From assembly GCA_029215795.1 (NCBI GenBank), contig JARDYH010000005.1:32308001-32372000 (forward strand): a stretch of DNA of 64,000 nt, given 5' to 3'. The DNA is from Anniella stebbinsi. Taxonomy: Eukaryota; Chordata; Lepidosauria; Squamata; Anniellidae. The notes beneath the pieces are model-generated. The model was not told where the DNA came from. It did no database searches and saw only the letters and a program-made list of their open reading frames with translations. Positions 44,285 to 56,177 of this stretch are shown here, piece after piece; the first letter of the stretch is position 1, and every line of letters begins with the position of its first letter. The translations under genes and the position numbers were made by a program.

Positions 44285-44640
44285 GGCCTCATCTACAAGA
44301 ATTCGGCTTTATGCCTGGTTAGCCGATTATGCGCATATTCGCTGAAGCGCTTTATCGTAAATGCTTGTATGCAGGAGGTAATTGAGCATTCAACAGGTGA
44401 CCTTACCAGTTGTTTCAAATGCGCTTTACAAGTAGTTAATGCGGAGAATCGCTTGTTCACATAGTCAAATGCGCTTTAATGGCCGGAGCAAAATAAAACT
44501 CGCTATTTAACGCGCATTCGATAATGCGCATAATCGGATGTTTAAAGCGCCTCTACGCCCGATTTGCGCTCCGTTCTTGTAGAGGTAAATTTTTTTAATG
44601 CACCTTGAAAGAGCTTTAAATGCCTCTTGTAGAGGCAGCC
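44285..44640. mobile_element. PIF/Harbinger-like MITE, 356 bp, CTG TSD, ATGCGC-rich
   Basis: Ends GGCCTCATCTACAAG and CTTGTAGAGGCAGCC are flanked by CTG on both sides (44282-44284, 44641-44643). The interior is unusual: TGCGC/GCGCA-type words occur many times in both orientations (for example 44330, 44419, 44470, 44511, 44533), with 'aaatgcgcttta' twice. It encodes no protein. Confidence 0.7.
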
Positions 44641-44643
44641 CTG

Positions 44644-45317
44644 GTTGCATTCTGAAACTTGACTTGATCATTGCCAGCTGCAAGTTTAACCCCTCCCCCC
44701 CAAACTACCTGTAATTTGGGGAAAGGAGAAGAAAACTCCAAAAACCATGGAGATATAATTTGTGGCAAGCAAAGAAATAGGAGTACTCCATAAAATAGTA
44801 AATATACTTACTATAACTACTTGCTAATGGATGCTAAAATTCTGTAGGCTATTTTCATGAGTTTCCTGCACCCTTCCAAACTGGAAATGTGAGCTTTAAG
44901 TGCAGAAAAAGAGACTTAACACTCAAAAATGGAGAACATGGGCAATGCATCGAGGTGTTCACAAATAGTATCTTGTTGGGAGCTTTGCTAATAGAAGTGT
45001 CAATCATGGTAGAGTGCTTAAGGAGTATCCAGGTACATGGGCTATGACCAGAGGCCCTTTCTTTAGTTTGAGTTGCTGGTTTGTGGTGGTCTGTTCATTT
45101 GTGTAGATCAACTTTGGATGCATCTGCTGAGACAGATGAAATGATCATCTATAAATGGAACATTTCATTAGCAGGCTTGATGAGGCTCTAATTCCAAGTT
45201 CTGCCTCAGGTCAAAAAGTGAATCTGGCCTTAAATCTAACTTGGCTAGAAACCCAATAGGTTTCTATTGGGTGCATTACTATGCAAGTGCATTACTATGG
45301 GTGCATTACTATGCAAG
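44644..45317. other. Unclassified sequence
   Basis: No gene seen. A short duplication of 'ggtgcattactatgcaagt' words lies at about 45270-45318. Confidence 0.3.
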
Positions 45318-45432
45318 TTCAACAGAAAATGTCCTACAACTCCCAGCATGCCCCAGGCAACCACCCTGGCTTGGGGATGCTGGGAGTTGTAGGGTTTTTT
45401 TCTGTAGAAACATGCATAGGGTTGTGCCTTTA
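45318..45432. repeat. Foldback repeat ('aaacatgcatagg' family), copy 2
   Basis: Inverted arms 'ctacaactcccagcatgccc' and 'gatgctgggagttgtagg' are followed by 'aaacatgcatagggttgtgc'. It is related to 38318 and 49204. Confidence 0.6.
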
Positions 45433-45650
45433 GCTGGTTAGCTTAAACCAATATGTGGAATTCACTCCTCTCCTCACTTCTGATCCTGCCAGTAGCACAC
45501 AGGCCCCTCTGTCCCTAGGCCATATATATTGAGTCTCCCCTCCCCTCCAACCCTAGTGTTCTTTGCCTATTCATCTCTCAGTTCCTATATCTTCCATAAT
45601 TCTTTCTTTCTTTCATCCTTCTTTCCTTTCTCAGAGCCAAAATAGATTCT

Positions 45651-46130
45651 GGGTCTTTCTACACCATGGGGTGTAGAGGTAGGGCAAGAGGACAATCCTG
45701 GATGTACTTGTTTCTGGGATCGTCCTCTTCTTTCCTAATGAGAAAGCAGAAGTTCTGCATCCCCGTGGGCGCGACACGCTCGTTGCACCCACCACTTTTT
45801 TTTCTGGCCCAAGGACAGCGCACGAGCGCTCCTGCACAAAACATAAGTTCCTTTTTTTAAAAAAAAAGCATGCAAAATCGGGGGCCCACCCCCTCCCTGC
45901 CATCCCAGGGGTGGCAAAATTGCTGCCATCCCCTCCCCTGATGGGCACGGAGCCATGGTCTCAGGCTGTTCCCGGTGTACACAGAAAGAATCAGGTTTCC
46001 CCAGGGATCCTGCATCCCGGGGGAAACCTGTGCCCATCCCCCCTGCCCCTGGGAGTCCCTGTGCATCATATGGACTCATAGGGACCACCCAGGGGCAATC
46101 CCACATCCAAAGGCCCGTGTAGAAATGGCC
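45651..46130. mobile_element. PIF/Harbinger-like non-autonomous element, 480 bp
   Basis: Ends GGGTCTTTCTACAC and GTGTAGAAATGGCC pair over 14 bp with three mismatches, flanked by TCT on both sides (45648-45650, 46131-46133). The interior resembles 15306-15832 (shared 'tccctgtgcatcat' and 'cacagggaccacccaggggc' type words). The 105- and 151-codon minus frames are not conserved proteins. A CTTT-rich tract lies just outside at 45601-45632. Confidence 0.7.
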
Positions 46131-46133
46131 TCT

Positions 46134-47339
46134 GTCTCTACAGTTCTCCCCAACAGCACTGCATGGTGTTTTTAAAACATGGTGTCGCATTCAAAGATAT
46201 GACACACAACTGCAGTCTGAAATAATAACAGCCCCAAATTGGAAAATAATTACCCATCACCACCACTTCAGACTATCATTTCATCATGTGCTGTTTTCAT
46301 TCGTTGTGTGCGCATGTGTGTATTTTATGTTTTAATGTACTGTAGGCCACACAGAGAACTTGAGTTATTGGATGGTTTAAAAGTAGAATGAATAAATGCA
46401 TGAATGAATGTTCATTCTTTGTTAACAAATAGAATAGCTCTAATAACTCTCTGTGGGAAGAAGGAAATGGGAAGAGAATGCGTTCATACATGTAGAATTG
46501 CGCACAGTCCATCTTTGGCTGAGCAATGCTTTCTTTAAATAAAAACTTTTTCAAGGGGCAAGTGGAGGAAGAGGACGAAGAGGGTGTGGTCTCTCAAGCC
46601 CTGCTAGTCCACCACCAGATCTCCGCAAGGCCCGATGTCATCCACTAAAAGCAGAAGTTTTTTCCATCCAAGTGCCTCTTTCTGCCTCCCCCATCTATTG
46701 TCGAAGCAGCCAGTTGTGGTAGAGAATTCATTAGCACCCGAAATGAGGATTTCAGGCAATATTTAATTCTCCAGAGGGGAAGAGTCAGTTCAACCATGTG
46801 CCTAGTCTATCTGAGGGTTTATACAAACTGTTGATTATTCTTTTGTGTGTAAGCACTGCTGTGACCTAAAGCATGGGGGGGGGGGGGTGTTACTTGTTTA
46901 AAAAGCCTGATCTTTACAGCTCAGTGCACTTCGGCGCACAAGGAAATAAAGGGCAATTCATCACTCATTGAAACATGAGTGTAGCATCCCCAGTGCAGCT
47001 TGTCTGCTCTCTCTTACTGGATCTTTACATGTGGTTTCATTTTTCCCCATGCAGAGGACAGGACAGATGGCCCCTGTAAACAAAAACCTAATGTACAATA
47101 GCCGAAGGGCTCTCTCCTGTGTTGGTGTTTTGTTTTGCTCTGTTTTCTTACTGTGAGCTTTTATAAAGATACTACCTCTTCAATGGAGTTAACACAGAAT
47201 GCAAGGCGAGGCAAATGTGGACGTTCTTCTTCTACTGGAATATCTAAAGAAGTCTGAGGGAAGGAAATAGTGCTAATACTCAAAGTAATGCTAAAACGAC
47301 TAATACTTATTATTACAACAACAAAAACAACAACAGGTA
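46134..47339. other. Mostly unique sequence; possible LINE tail at 46300-46410
   Basis: The words 'aggccacacagagaacttga' and 'gaatgaataaatgcatg' near 46340-46405 look like an L2-type 3' tail. A poly-G run of about 13 lies at 46875-46888. Confidence 0.35.
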
Positions 47340-47925
47340 GTATCCAATGCCAGTCCTATGTAGAGCCAACCCATTGAAATAAATGGGTGCTAACTTAGTT
47401 GTGACTAAGGCCACAGCTATACCAAGTAGGATATGACACTTTGAAAACGGTTTGAAAACTGTATATGGGGTGTGTCTTGGGCCTCAACATCTCCATCAGA
47501 TGGGGGAAATCATGCTTCCCGACCATTGCTTCTCTGCCCCCGCTTTCATTGCTTGATACTTCCTCTTTCAAAAGAGGAAGTAAACAACTTGCACGTGGCC
47601 CGTTCAATGGGCTGTTCTGATCACACTGTTTCTCCTGCACACAGAAGGAGATAGCGGCAACTTCTGTTTTTGAAAATATATTGTACTTTCTGGATTTTTT
47701 TTGTGGCCCAAGGAAGGGCAGGAGGGGCAGGAGGCGCGTGGGAGGCAGACAATGGTGTGAGAAGGACCCGCGAAAATCCATGAGTGCCCAGCAACGAGCA
47801 TGCAATAAAACATTATCTGATGGAGCTCTTAAAAACCATTTTAAAGCAGTAGTGTAGATCCTGCCTAACTTAAGTTTTATTCATTTCAGTGGTTCTACTC
47901 TATGTAGGGCTAACACTGGACACAA
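47340..47925. repeat. Foldback repeat split by a PIF-like element
   Basis: The left arm 'gccagtcctatgtagagcca' (47349) and the right arm 'ctctatgtagggctaacact' (47898) are inverted copies, as are 'cccattgaaataaatggg' and 'attcatttcagtgg'. The centre is occupied by the PIF-like element at 47409-47865. Confidence 0.55.
47409..47865. mobile_element. PIF/Harbinger-like element with TAA TSD and a nested foldback
   Basis: Ends GGCCACAGCTATACC and GTGTAGATCCTGCC are flanked by TAA on both sides (47406-47408, 47866-47868), the preferred PIF/Harbinger target. Its usual module is interrupted by a ~335-bp segment at 47492-47826 whose ends CTCCATCAGAT and ATCTGATGGAG are perfect 11-bp inverted repeats, so a second element appears to have inserted into it. 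The 136-codon minus frame in the insert shows no domain. Confidence 0.65.
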
Positions 47926-48539
47926 CCTGAGAATAACAACAACCAGTTTCTCAGAAGGGAGTTCTGCGTATCCTTACATAGGGAACCACAGCAATCAGGA
48001 ATGCAGATTGTTAGTCCAACTTAAGGATGCAGTGGAAATCGGCGGTTTTCAATTCCCAAATTGAAAATGGTATACCTACACCATAGCTAGGTGTGCCAAA
48101 TAAAGAGGCAGGTTCACAATTATTATCACAGACCCACAAAAGAGTGGTGATGCTATGTATGTTTGTTTGCAGCAATTTCACAATTTGGGGGTGGGCATGA
48201 AACTTGCTAGAGCTCTTTCAAGCAATGCCAGGCTAGTGGTCGCCATTTTAGATTTCCCAGAATGCCCCATTCTGGTGGGAGAACATGGTGGCTGCCACAA
48301 AAAAATGGAGATTGCCATTTTTGTTGTTGTTGTTGTTGTTGCTGTTGTTGTTATGGCCTCCTCCCTTGCCCTGAAAATCCTTCAGAAAAGGGCACTCCTT
48401 TAAAATCACCCCCAAAACTCCATGATTTCCCCCTTTCTGTTTGTTTGATGAATTGGGCCACAAAATGGTTTTGGTGAGATATCCAGCCTGATGACCATGC
48501 TTTACAACCCCACACACCTCTGTGGGCTATTTAAAAACA
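47926..48539. other. Unique sequence with (TTG)n
   Basis: A (TTG)10 tract with one GCT interruption lies at 48321-48352. No gene. Confidence 0.4.
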
Positions 48540-48615
48540 GGAAGAAAGGATGCTTCCTTTTACCATTGGCTCATCTAGCCCAGCATATTCCATTACTTTA
48601 ACTGGCACCAGTTCA
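48540..48615 (+). repeat. SINE fragment
   Basis: 'gatgcttccttttaccattg' and 'gctcatctagcccagcatat' match the body of the tRNA-headed SINE at 48868 in the opposite orientation, as at 824-885. Confidence 0.45.
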
Positions 48616-48867
48616 TCTAGATTTCAAGTAGACGTAGTGCCCTTTACCTCCTACCAGACAATTTTATCTGGATTGAATTGCCCCCCTCTGTATGTAAAGC
48701 ACCTGCTCTCCCACTGCATCAAGGTGCTTCTATGTTGCCAGCTGTATTTGTGAGTGGCTACCTATGCAAACTGGATGTGCTCATGTTTCCCATGATATGC
48801 TGATATAGAGAATAATCAAACAGGAGACTTTCTATTTCATTTTTATCCTGATATCACAGGTTCCCTC

Positions 48868-49035
48868 ATAGGAATCTAGGAAGATGCCTTATACTGAATC
48901 AGACCCTTGATCATTCTAGCCCAGTGATTCTCCAGAGTTTAAGGCAGGAGTTTTTCTAGCCCTACCTGGAGATGTCAGGTATCAAATTTGGGACCTTCTC
49001 ACAAAGCATGGGCTCTACCACTGAGCCACAGCCTC
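48868..49035 (-). repeat. tRNA-headed SINE, minus strand
   Basis: Read on the minus strand it begins GGCTGTGGCTCAGTGGTAGA, a clear pol III A box (TGGCTCAGTGG). About 30 bp on is a worn B box (GGTCCCAAATTTGATACC). Then comes the SINE body ending near 'ctagattcctatgagg'. The A/B box spacing is tRNA-like. It cannot be a tRNA gene because no cloverleaf 3' half follows. Confidence 0.7.
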
Positions 49036-49203
49036 TCACTTTCTCATACATGTTACTTTCCTTGTTACATTCTTACCCACAACTGTGGAATTAGCACATA
49101 TAATTGGCTGTGAACAGTGCCTCTTGCCTATGGATTCTTCTCTTCCTCTTTGTGGTCAGTAGCAAAGTTCCAATAGAAATCAATGAGGTCACAATCAGAG
49201 TCT

Positions 49204-49312
49204 AAGGGTGCATTCCCATGCATATTTAGACTGAAATAAAGTCATACAACTTCCACCGTGCCCCAGCCAGCCATGCTTTTTCAGTCTAAACATGCATAGG
49301 AGTGTGCCTTAA
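49204..49312. repeat. Foldback repeat ('aaacatgcatagg' family), copy 3
   Basis: The arms 'gggtgcattcccatgcatat' and 'aaacatgcataggagtgtgc' are inverted, with 'tttagactga' and 'cagtctaaa' inside. Confidence 0.6.
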
Positions 49313-49379
49313 ATTGCTAAAAGGCTTTTCTCATGAGTGGGAAGTCAGTGACTATGCAGCCAAGCTAAATCCTACACCT

Positions 49380-49928
49380 GCAGCCCTTTGGGGAGTGGGG
49401 AGGGATGATCACAGAGTTTTCCACTTCCGGGATTGTCCCTCAGGGGCCACACACCATAGAGTTGTCCCGGAAGTAAAGAGGGATGTTCCGGGATGCCATT
49501 TCTTTTTAAAAAAAAAAAAAAAAGATTAGACATTTGCACAATTGCGCAAGTGCAAACCTGCACAAAGGAATTATTTTTTTTTAAAAAAATACAACAAACT
49601 TGGTGCTGGAAGTCACCAAGCACCATCCCAAAGATGGCAGAAATATTCTACCCCCAATGCCCATGGACTCCCCTGCACAGCTCCATGCCAGTTTCCTGAG
49701 CCCCGCTACTCATGGGGAAGAGGGAGGACCCTGGGAGGGAGAGCCACACTGCTCACAGAGTTTGGGATAGTCCTGAGACAGTGGGACAAACTAGGAAAAA
49801 AGCAGTCCCAGCTATCCCGGGAGACCTGAGTGCTCGTCCCCGGTTCATCCTGGGATCAGCTGTGCGTTATTTGGACACGCAGGGATGACCTCGTGACCAC
49901 ACCAGGATAAATGCCAGGTGTAGACAAG
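49380..49928. mobile_element. Non-autonomous PIF-like element, worn
   Basis: The right end GGTGTAGACAAGCCC resembles the GTGTAGA..GGCC terminus. Interior words such as 'ccggttcatcctgggatc' and 'ggataaatg' are the inverse of those in 27545-27905. An A-run lies at 49507-49523. No TSD could be assigned. Confidence 0.4.
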
Positions 49929-50944
49929 CCCACTGTGTGTCTGTTTGAACCCCAAATTCAATGAGTGACAAATGTTGTTGTTACCCACCTAATTAAATGA
50001 ATTTTTGTATGTAACTCTATTAGTATATCAAGAGTAATTTAAAATCCGTGATATACCAAGAGCAATTTAAAATTGGTGAACATGTTGATATTGTCAAATA
50101 TTAATTAGTTGATAAGCTTAATGTAAGTGTATTTCTAATTGCTTAAGTTAAACTAGGCAGGCAGTGTTGTTGTTATTTCCATGGGAGACGATTATTCTTC
50201 ACTATGATCATTGGAAACATCAGAATAATTTGCATGAAAGGCTTGGCTGACAAAACATTATAGAATCTATCACTTTTATTGTGTTTTAAGTAGCAAGCAA
50301 AAAGGCTATGTTGCCAAATTGCCTGAACTTCAAACTTGGGGGAAGAGTGGTGCATTTGATTGATGTAGAACAGGGGTGGGGGAAGGAATCTACAAATACT
50401 GCTGCAAGGATCTGGAATCATTATATCAAGATTTTTCATATTATGCCTGGACTATTCTAAGGGCCAGTTTACAAACATGGGTACAGCATGTCATTCCTTG
50501 TTATTGGATAACACTTAACCATTGTTCACCAGGTCAAAATCCTAGCCCAAGAAGGATCCCCAGCTTCCGCACCACCACTCATCTCTACCAGTCCTCCCCT
50601 TCCACCCCCCCAATCCCCCTTTGCTTTCAATTACTTCAGGTGGCAAGTGGTAAGATGAGAGGAGGGAGGCTTCTTCCCCTTCCTTTCTCTCTCCATCACC
50701 CTGACAAATTGGATAACAGTGCACTGGGATGCAAAACCCAATGGACCATGGGAAATGTCATTCTCATGAGTGATGCTGCAATTTAATACATTCAAACTGG
50801 GACATCACTGAGGGACCCCTGCAAAGTTTCGGAGGAACCCCAGGGCTCACTAGAACCCATCTTGAAAAATCTTTGGCCAAAAGGAGGATGAAAATTTAAC
50901 ATGTGGTTGTAATGGGGGGGGGGCAGCAGGAAGGTATCACATGT
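49929..50944. other. Unclassified sequence
   Basis: A local duplication 'gtatatcaagagtaatttaaaat' / 'gatataccaagagcaatttaaaat' (50022-50075) is visible. No gene: the 136-codon plus frame at 50376 has no domain and low complexity. Confidence 0.3.
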
Positions 50945-51372
50945 TTGCACTGTGTCCAGTCCAGATTTATGAACATCTAAGGTCCTCCTCCAGGTGCCTA
51001 CTCCAAGGGAAGCTCAGAGGATGGCAACAAGGGAGAGGGCATTCTCAGTGGTGGCCCCCCAATTATGGAACAATCTCCTTGATGTGGCCCACCTGGTGCC
51101 AACATTGTTATCTTTTCAGTGCCAGGTCAAGATTTTTCTCCCAGGCATTTAACAGTATATGCTGAGGTTTTAATTGACCCCAGAACTATATTTTGTCCTG
51201 GCTGAAGTTAACAGTTGTTTTAAATGTATATTGTCTTTATATGTTGTCTGTGTTTATGCTTTTATGGTTTAAAAGTTTGTATATCGATTTTAATGTTCAA
51301 AGTTTCAATTTTAGTTAACCGCCCAGAGAGCTTCAGCTATGGGGCAGTATATAAATGTAAATAATAATAATA

Positions 51373-51407
<35 letters not shown>

Positions 51408-51412
51408 TTTCC
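50945..51412 (+). mobile_element. L2-type LINE 3' end with (AAT)n tail
   Basis: 'gcaacaagggagagggcatt', 'ctcagtggtggccccccaat' and 'tatggaacaatctcc' encode the L2 RT C-terminus (SVVAPQLWNNL type). The 3' UTR ends '...cgcccagagagcttcagcta' and an AAT array at 51357-51412. It is 5'-truncated. Confidence 0.8.
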
Positions 51413-52347
51413 TCATTGCCTCACCTCCACCTGTGAATTCTCATAGCATTTCTAGTTCAAGCATTTTAGTTATCATTATGATTTTGCTGTAATCTTTCTG
51501 TTTTTCCCACCCAAGACATCCCTCTGCAAGTAACAAATAGATTCTTCTTTTGAACAAAATGAATCTCTCTAGACCTTTGGGAGGAAACATTTCACATTTT
51601 GAGAATTGCAAATTCATCATCTTCAAGTTTCTATTGCCAACTTCAGTGGGGAACATTTATCATCTTTCCACTGGTATTAAGTTAGAAAACAAAAGCCAAT
51701 CATGTTTCCCCTTAGTCTGTCAGATGTCACTTTCACTGTTTCTTATTTTGCTACATGAAAACATAACACCAATAGACAATAGTATGCTAAATAGCTAACA
51801 TAGCATGTATATACAATCACCATCCCATCCCAGTACCAGGCTTAGAGACAGGAGATACAAACATCTGCCACAAGTGTCAGGCTTGAGAGCTGAGCTGCCT
51901 GGCTCAAGGATAACCTGCCATTCCATCCCCTACCATGCACTCAACAGCTGAAAAAACTGGCAATAGTGACTTGTATAGATTCGTCCATCCATAATTAGCA
52001 CTGGAGTGCCTTTTTAAAAAAAATAATAATAATCAGGCCACAGCATTTGCTTTTGCTTTTTGCTCCCCCCCCCCCCCAAATTCATTATCCTGGGATAAAC
52101 AATTTTGATGTAGTAATGTTTCCTGATGGTCTGGCCAACAAATTCCTGTATATGTCAGAATTTATTACCACCTTCCTTTATGTGGAATGGGGCTGGGCAC
52201 ACCTGATGGGATAGTGTTTCTGGATGGTCAGGCCATTGAATTTCATGTTTCTGTTTAATTCAGTACCCCCTTTCCAGAATATGTGAGTTTGGGCTCTTCC
52301 AGTAAATAAAGTTATCCTGCAAATGTTCTGTTTCATACTCATGCCTA
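51413..52347. other. Mostly unique sequence
   Basis: A poly-C run lies at 52065-52077. The words 'tttcctgatggtctggcca' (52118) and 'tttctggatggtcaggcca' (52217) form a direct repeat about 100 bp apart. Confidence 0.3.
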
Positions 52348-52580
52348 GGCCAGATCTTCACCTTGAGTCAAATTATTACATTCCCATTATGATAACGCTG
52401 TATCCCTCTTGCACATTTATGCCTCATAGCACACACAACGTCATTTGTTGCAGTATATTGGATAATGTAGAATAAAAAGCAGGAAAAATGTTATGAAAGC
52501 AGTATATGGAATGTGGATTGTGTTCCAAACGTTATCAGTGCACTTCAATACCACTATAAAGCAGTAGTGTAGATCTATCC
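52348..52580. mobile_element. PIF/Harbinger-like MITE, worn
   Basis: The left end GGCCAGATCTTCAC and the right end GTGTAGATCTATCC are inverted, and the interior '...cactataaagcagtagtgta' is the family module. No clean 3-bp TSD. Confidence 0.5.
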
Positions 52581-52822
52581 CAAGACAAAAAACAGATCAA
52601 GAAATAGTAAATTACTGACTCTTTTTTTAAAAAAACAAGAACAAAGTTCTAGGTTCATAAAAGCAACACCGTACACTCTTTGGGAGATTAGAAATTCCAA
52701 AGATTCAGCTTCATTATAAAGCATTACAAAATCTCTCTTTTGATGGCTACATTGTAGTGCTATGCATCTTTGTCAACAATTTTGTTAAAGACTCTGGTAT
52801 TATCCCCATGTATGCCCATTAC

Positions 52823-54056
52823 TAGGGATGGGTGAAGGATTTGTTCACCCATGTACAGTTCCTGAACATGGAAACAAATGGAAACACAAATATATATTGA
52901 TATTTGCTGTTTTCAGAATTTTGCGATGCAGATCACAAATTAAAAATGCATGCAAAAATGTGGATATAACAGAAATGGGTGCACAAAACTGCATATATTA
53001 CAGAAAAGTGCATACAAAAACATTTATTTTAGGGGGAAATCACAGCATAAAATGTATATACAGTATTGTCCTGACCCCCAGCCTTCAGATCTTCTAGTGT
53101 GCAGCAGAGGATTCTGATGATATGGGGCACAGGCTACTTCTTCGACAGTCAGGGTTCTGCTGGTTAGAGGACACAGCCACATCCTCAAACTCAGAGGATG
53201 AGTCTCTGGCAGAACCACCATATCCCCAGAGGCACAGAAATCTCAGGTACAAAATTAGGCAAAACCCTGTAAAAATCTAGTCACTTCCTCCAGGAGGGGT
53301 AGACCTGAGCACACTACAGGACTTGCCTACCTAGATAAGGGTTCAGTTGACCTTAGCTCCCTGCTAAGATAACATCCTCCAATTTTATGAGGAGGCAGTC
53401 CAGTCAGTTCCTCTGGAATGGAAGGTGGAGTTAACTACACCCACAAAAAGGAGGCAGTGATTGTATAACTATACCATATACAAGTGCCTTGCATCCAACC
53501 ACCCAAAATACAATTAGGACCCAAAAAATGAGAAATCTAACAGTATTTGTATTTACATTTATCAGTGCATAACTGTACTAACATTATTATAATCCATTAA
53601 ATGCATAAAAGTGCTCATAATCCAATTCACAAGAGTTGTAAAGCACACTGTTCACAATTAAACTTGTCAGCACTTAATTCTCTACACAACTTGTAAGCCT
53701 ACATAAATCTCTAGTTGGTTTTAGCTCCCTGCTGAAACAATATCCTTCAACTGTTGTAGTAAGAGTACTCCAGCCAGCAAGACTCTTATTTTCTTTTTAC
53801 CTTGATCTGACCACCAACAAATCCTACTAGTTTTCCCTGTAAGCCTCAAGAAACCATAGCATAGGATACCTATTTAAAACAGTATATACAAACATTTATG
53901 TATTTTGAGAAAAGTGCAGGGAAATATGAATTTTTATGTAGACTTTTTTTAAAGTAACACACACCCTGCAAACTCATGTGAAAACAGGACAGAATAACAA
54001 TGCTGAAAAAAAGAGAAACTGAGCACAATCACCTTTGACAGCTTTGTCCATCCCTA
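52823..54056. mobile_element. hAT-type MITE with probable nested insertion, 1234 bp
   Basis: It starts TAGGGATGGGTGA and ends TTTGTCCATCCCTA. Flanks CCCATTAC and CCTATTGC agree at 6 of 8 positions. The outer ~230 bp at each side are the GTGCAT-rich MITE type. The middle (about 53060-53885) is unrelated sequence, bordered on both sides by 'gtatatac' words, so it is likely a later insertion of unknown type with an internal direct repeat ('ttagctccctgct', 53356 and 53715). Confidence 0.5.
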
Positions 54057-54064
54057 CCTATTGC

Positions 54065-56141
54065 TACTTCAGTTTTATCAGAAGTAAGTAAATCTATGCT
54101 TCATCTGGAAAAAAAACCAACCTTTTCCCATTTCTCCCATTCTTCCTCTTAGCTATGATGAAAAAGAGAAAATATTTTAAAACATTAAGCTGGCTTTGAA
54201 TTTTACAAACTACCAATTCACAGGACAGAAGGGATGTCAGGGGACAGTCCTCTATTTGAAGGCATCTACTCTTTGAAGAACTGACCAAGTCAAGTTTAAA
54301 GATAAAGGGTTGTAAGAAGAAAGAGCAGAGACCTAGAAGTTACTCATGAACAATACCTGGACAGCAGACTGAGCAGGCACACAGGTCACCTAATAGTCAC
54401 AGTCTTCTATACTATGATTAGGTGTAAAAAAAATTTAGTGCTGTCCCGAAAATTCCTCCCATGAGAATTTTGACCATTCTCATTCAATTTGATAGAAAAG
54501 AAATTGCTTTCGAAAAGAAATTCAAAGGCGAAGAAATTTAGGAGAAATTCTCATGGTTTTAGTTCAGGGTTCTTGTACTTATCTTACTTATGAAATGGCT
54601 GAGGAGTGTGTGTGAGTGTCCTCCTGTCTTTCATTGTACAATCATCTCTCTGGCAATCTGTAGCCTCCTTGGCTTCCCACACTTCCTGCTCAGGGGAAGA
54701 CATCATGAATTTCTTCCTCCCCTAGGGCCTTTTCAAATCAAGAAGTGCAGGCAGCCTGAGAGACAGCAGAGCAATGGTGAGATGGGCAATAGAAAGAAAA
54801 ATATAGGCAGTACCTACCCTCAGCCACCTCACAGTGATTAATTGAGGTGAAAAACACCTCCATCATAAATTCAAAATAAATTATAACATGACGTGAGAAT
54901 GAGGTAGAAAAATAGAGACCTCTTTCACGAGAAAGAAAACTTTCACGAAATTCCTGAGATTTTTCTTTTCATACCTCCTAGAAATAAAAGGACACTTTTC
55001 AGTCCCCCCCCCATGTTTCCTTCACCATTATTTTTTTATAATGGCTGCATTCCCTCTCCTCAGTGTCCTGGATTGATGCTAATTATATGGGTTATTGTGG
55101 AGGATGCAAAACGGGGATCAGACTGCCAACACAGTTGATGATGTTGCTACTTGCAGTGGCAATGCAAAAAAAAAACCCAAAACCCTTAGGAAAAGAAGAG
55201 AAAATAAAATAAAAGAAGCTGTTCTTCAATCCTTGACGATGGTGATGCCTACCTGTGAGAAATGGTTGGAGAATCTCTCCTCCCTCTGTCTCCCCCCCCC
55301 CCAATTTCTCTGCCCATGTATAGGGTGGAGAATTTCGAGAGGCTGCTTCTGCACAGCTCTATTTTTTTTATTTAAATGATAATATTTATTTCTAATTCTG
55401 CAGCTATACATAAGTTTGCATGTTCAAATTGCTGCAACTTTGCGTCCCCTTTTGTCCTCTTTTTTCCATTTTTGATGATGCAGATGTGGCTACTCTATAT
55501 CGAACACTCTAAAATCCCCTTGAGGATTTCCATCTTCAACTGTTCAGTATTTATTTTCAGACCAAGCAGTCAGACTGAGCATGCTGATCAAGAGATTAGC
55601 TAAGAGTTCCTTTAACTTGAGCACTTCCAAGTAAATATGTTCAGAAGAATGATGGTGCTATTATAATATTATTAGTTAGATGAGGCTTTCTTCTTTTTGT
55701 CTGACATTAAGTAGCAGAGTATTTCCACTACATGCATGCTTTGTGTCTAGGTTCTTCCTGCACTGTTGAAACACTTGAGTGTACACAACACAAGCTCAAT
55801 ACCTTCAGTTCCCGATGGGGGTGCCTATTGAAACAGCCATCCATCCTTGCAGTTGACTAATCATAACCCCCATCCTGTCATGTTCTGCTGACAAAATGCA
55901 AGATGAGACAGTTTGGATTTGTAATGCCAGATGTTTTAAGCAATTCAAACATTTTGCAATAATAAACTGAATCATCAAAAGGCTGGTGACTTCTGCTTGA
56001 GTTCACTGGTGATGTTCAACTGGTCAATTTTTATGGGAACAGATCTGCCTAAGAGAGAGTCTGAGTGCAGCTTTCTTTGCAGATTCTGCGTTGGAGTCCT
56101 TGGTGCCCATTTTTGGGAGGAGGAGAAGACAGAGAGAGGGA
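54065..56141. other. Mostly unique AT-rich sequence
   Basis: No transposon ends or coding exons recognised over 2 kb. Short homopolymer runs lie at 55006-55013, 55165-55174 and 55293-55302. The frames of 61-94 codons on both strands near 55090-55410 have no domain. Confidence 0.35.
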
Positions 56142-56177
56142 GGGAGGGAGGGAAGGAAGGAAGGAAGGAAGGAAGGA
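56138..56177. repeat. (GGGA/GGAA)n microsatellite
   Basis: A GGGA run followed by a GGAA run, about 40 bp in total, purine-only on the plus strand. Confidence 0.9.

Noticed and set aside
45735..46190. 151-codon minus-strand ORF
   Set aside because: It lies inside a PIF-like non-autonomous element and shows no transposase (DDE) or Myb/SANT motif.
48990..49035. Possible tRNA gene (A and B boxes on the minus strand)
   Set aside because: Only the tRNA-like 5' part is present and it continues into a SINE body; no cloverleaf or acceptor stem closure.
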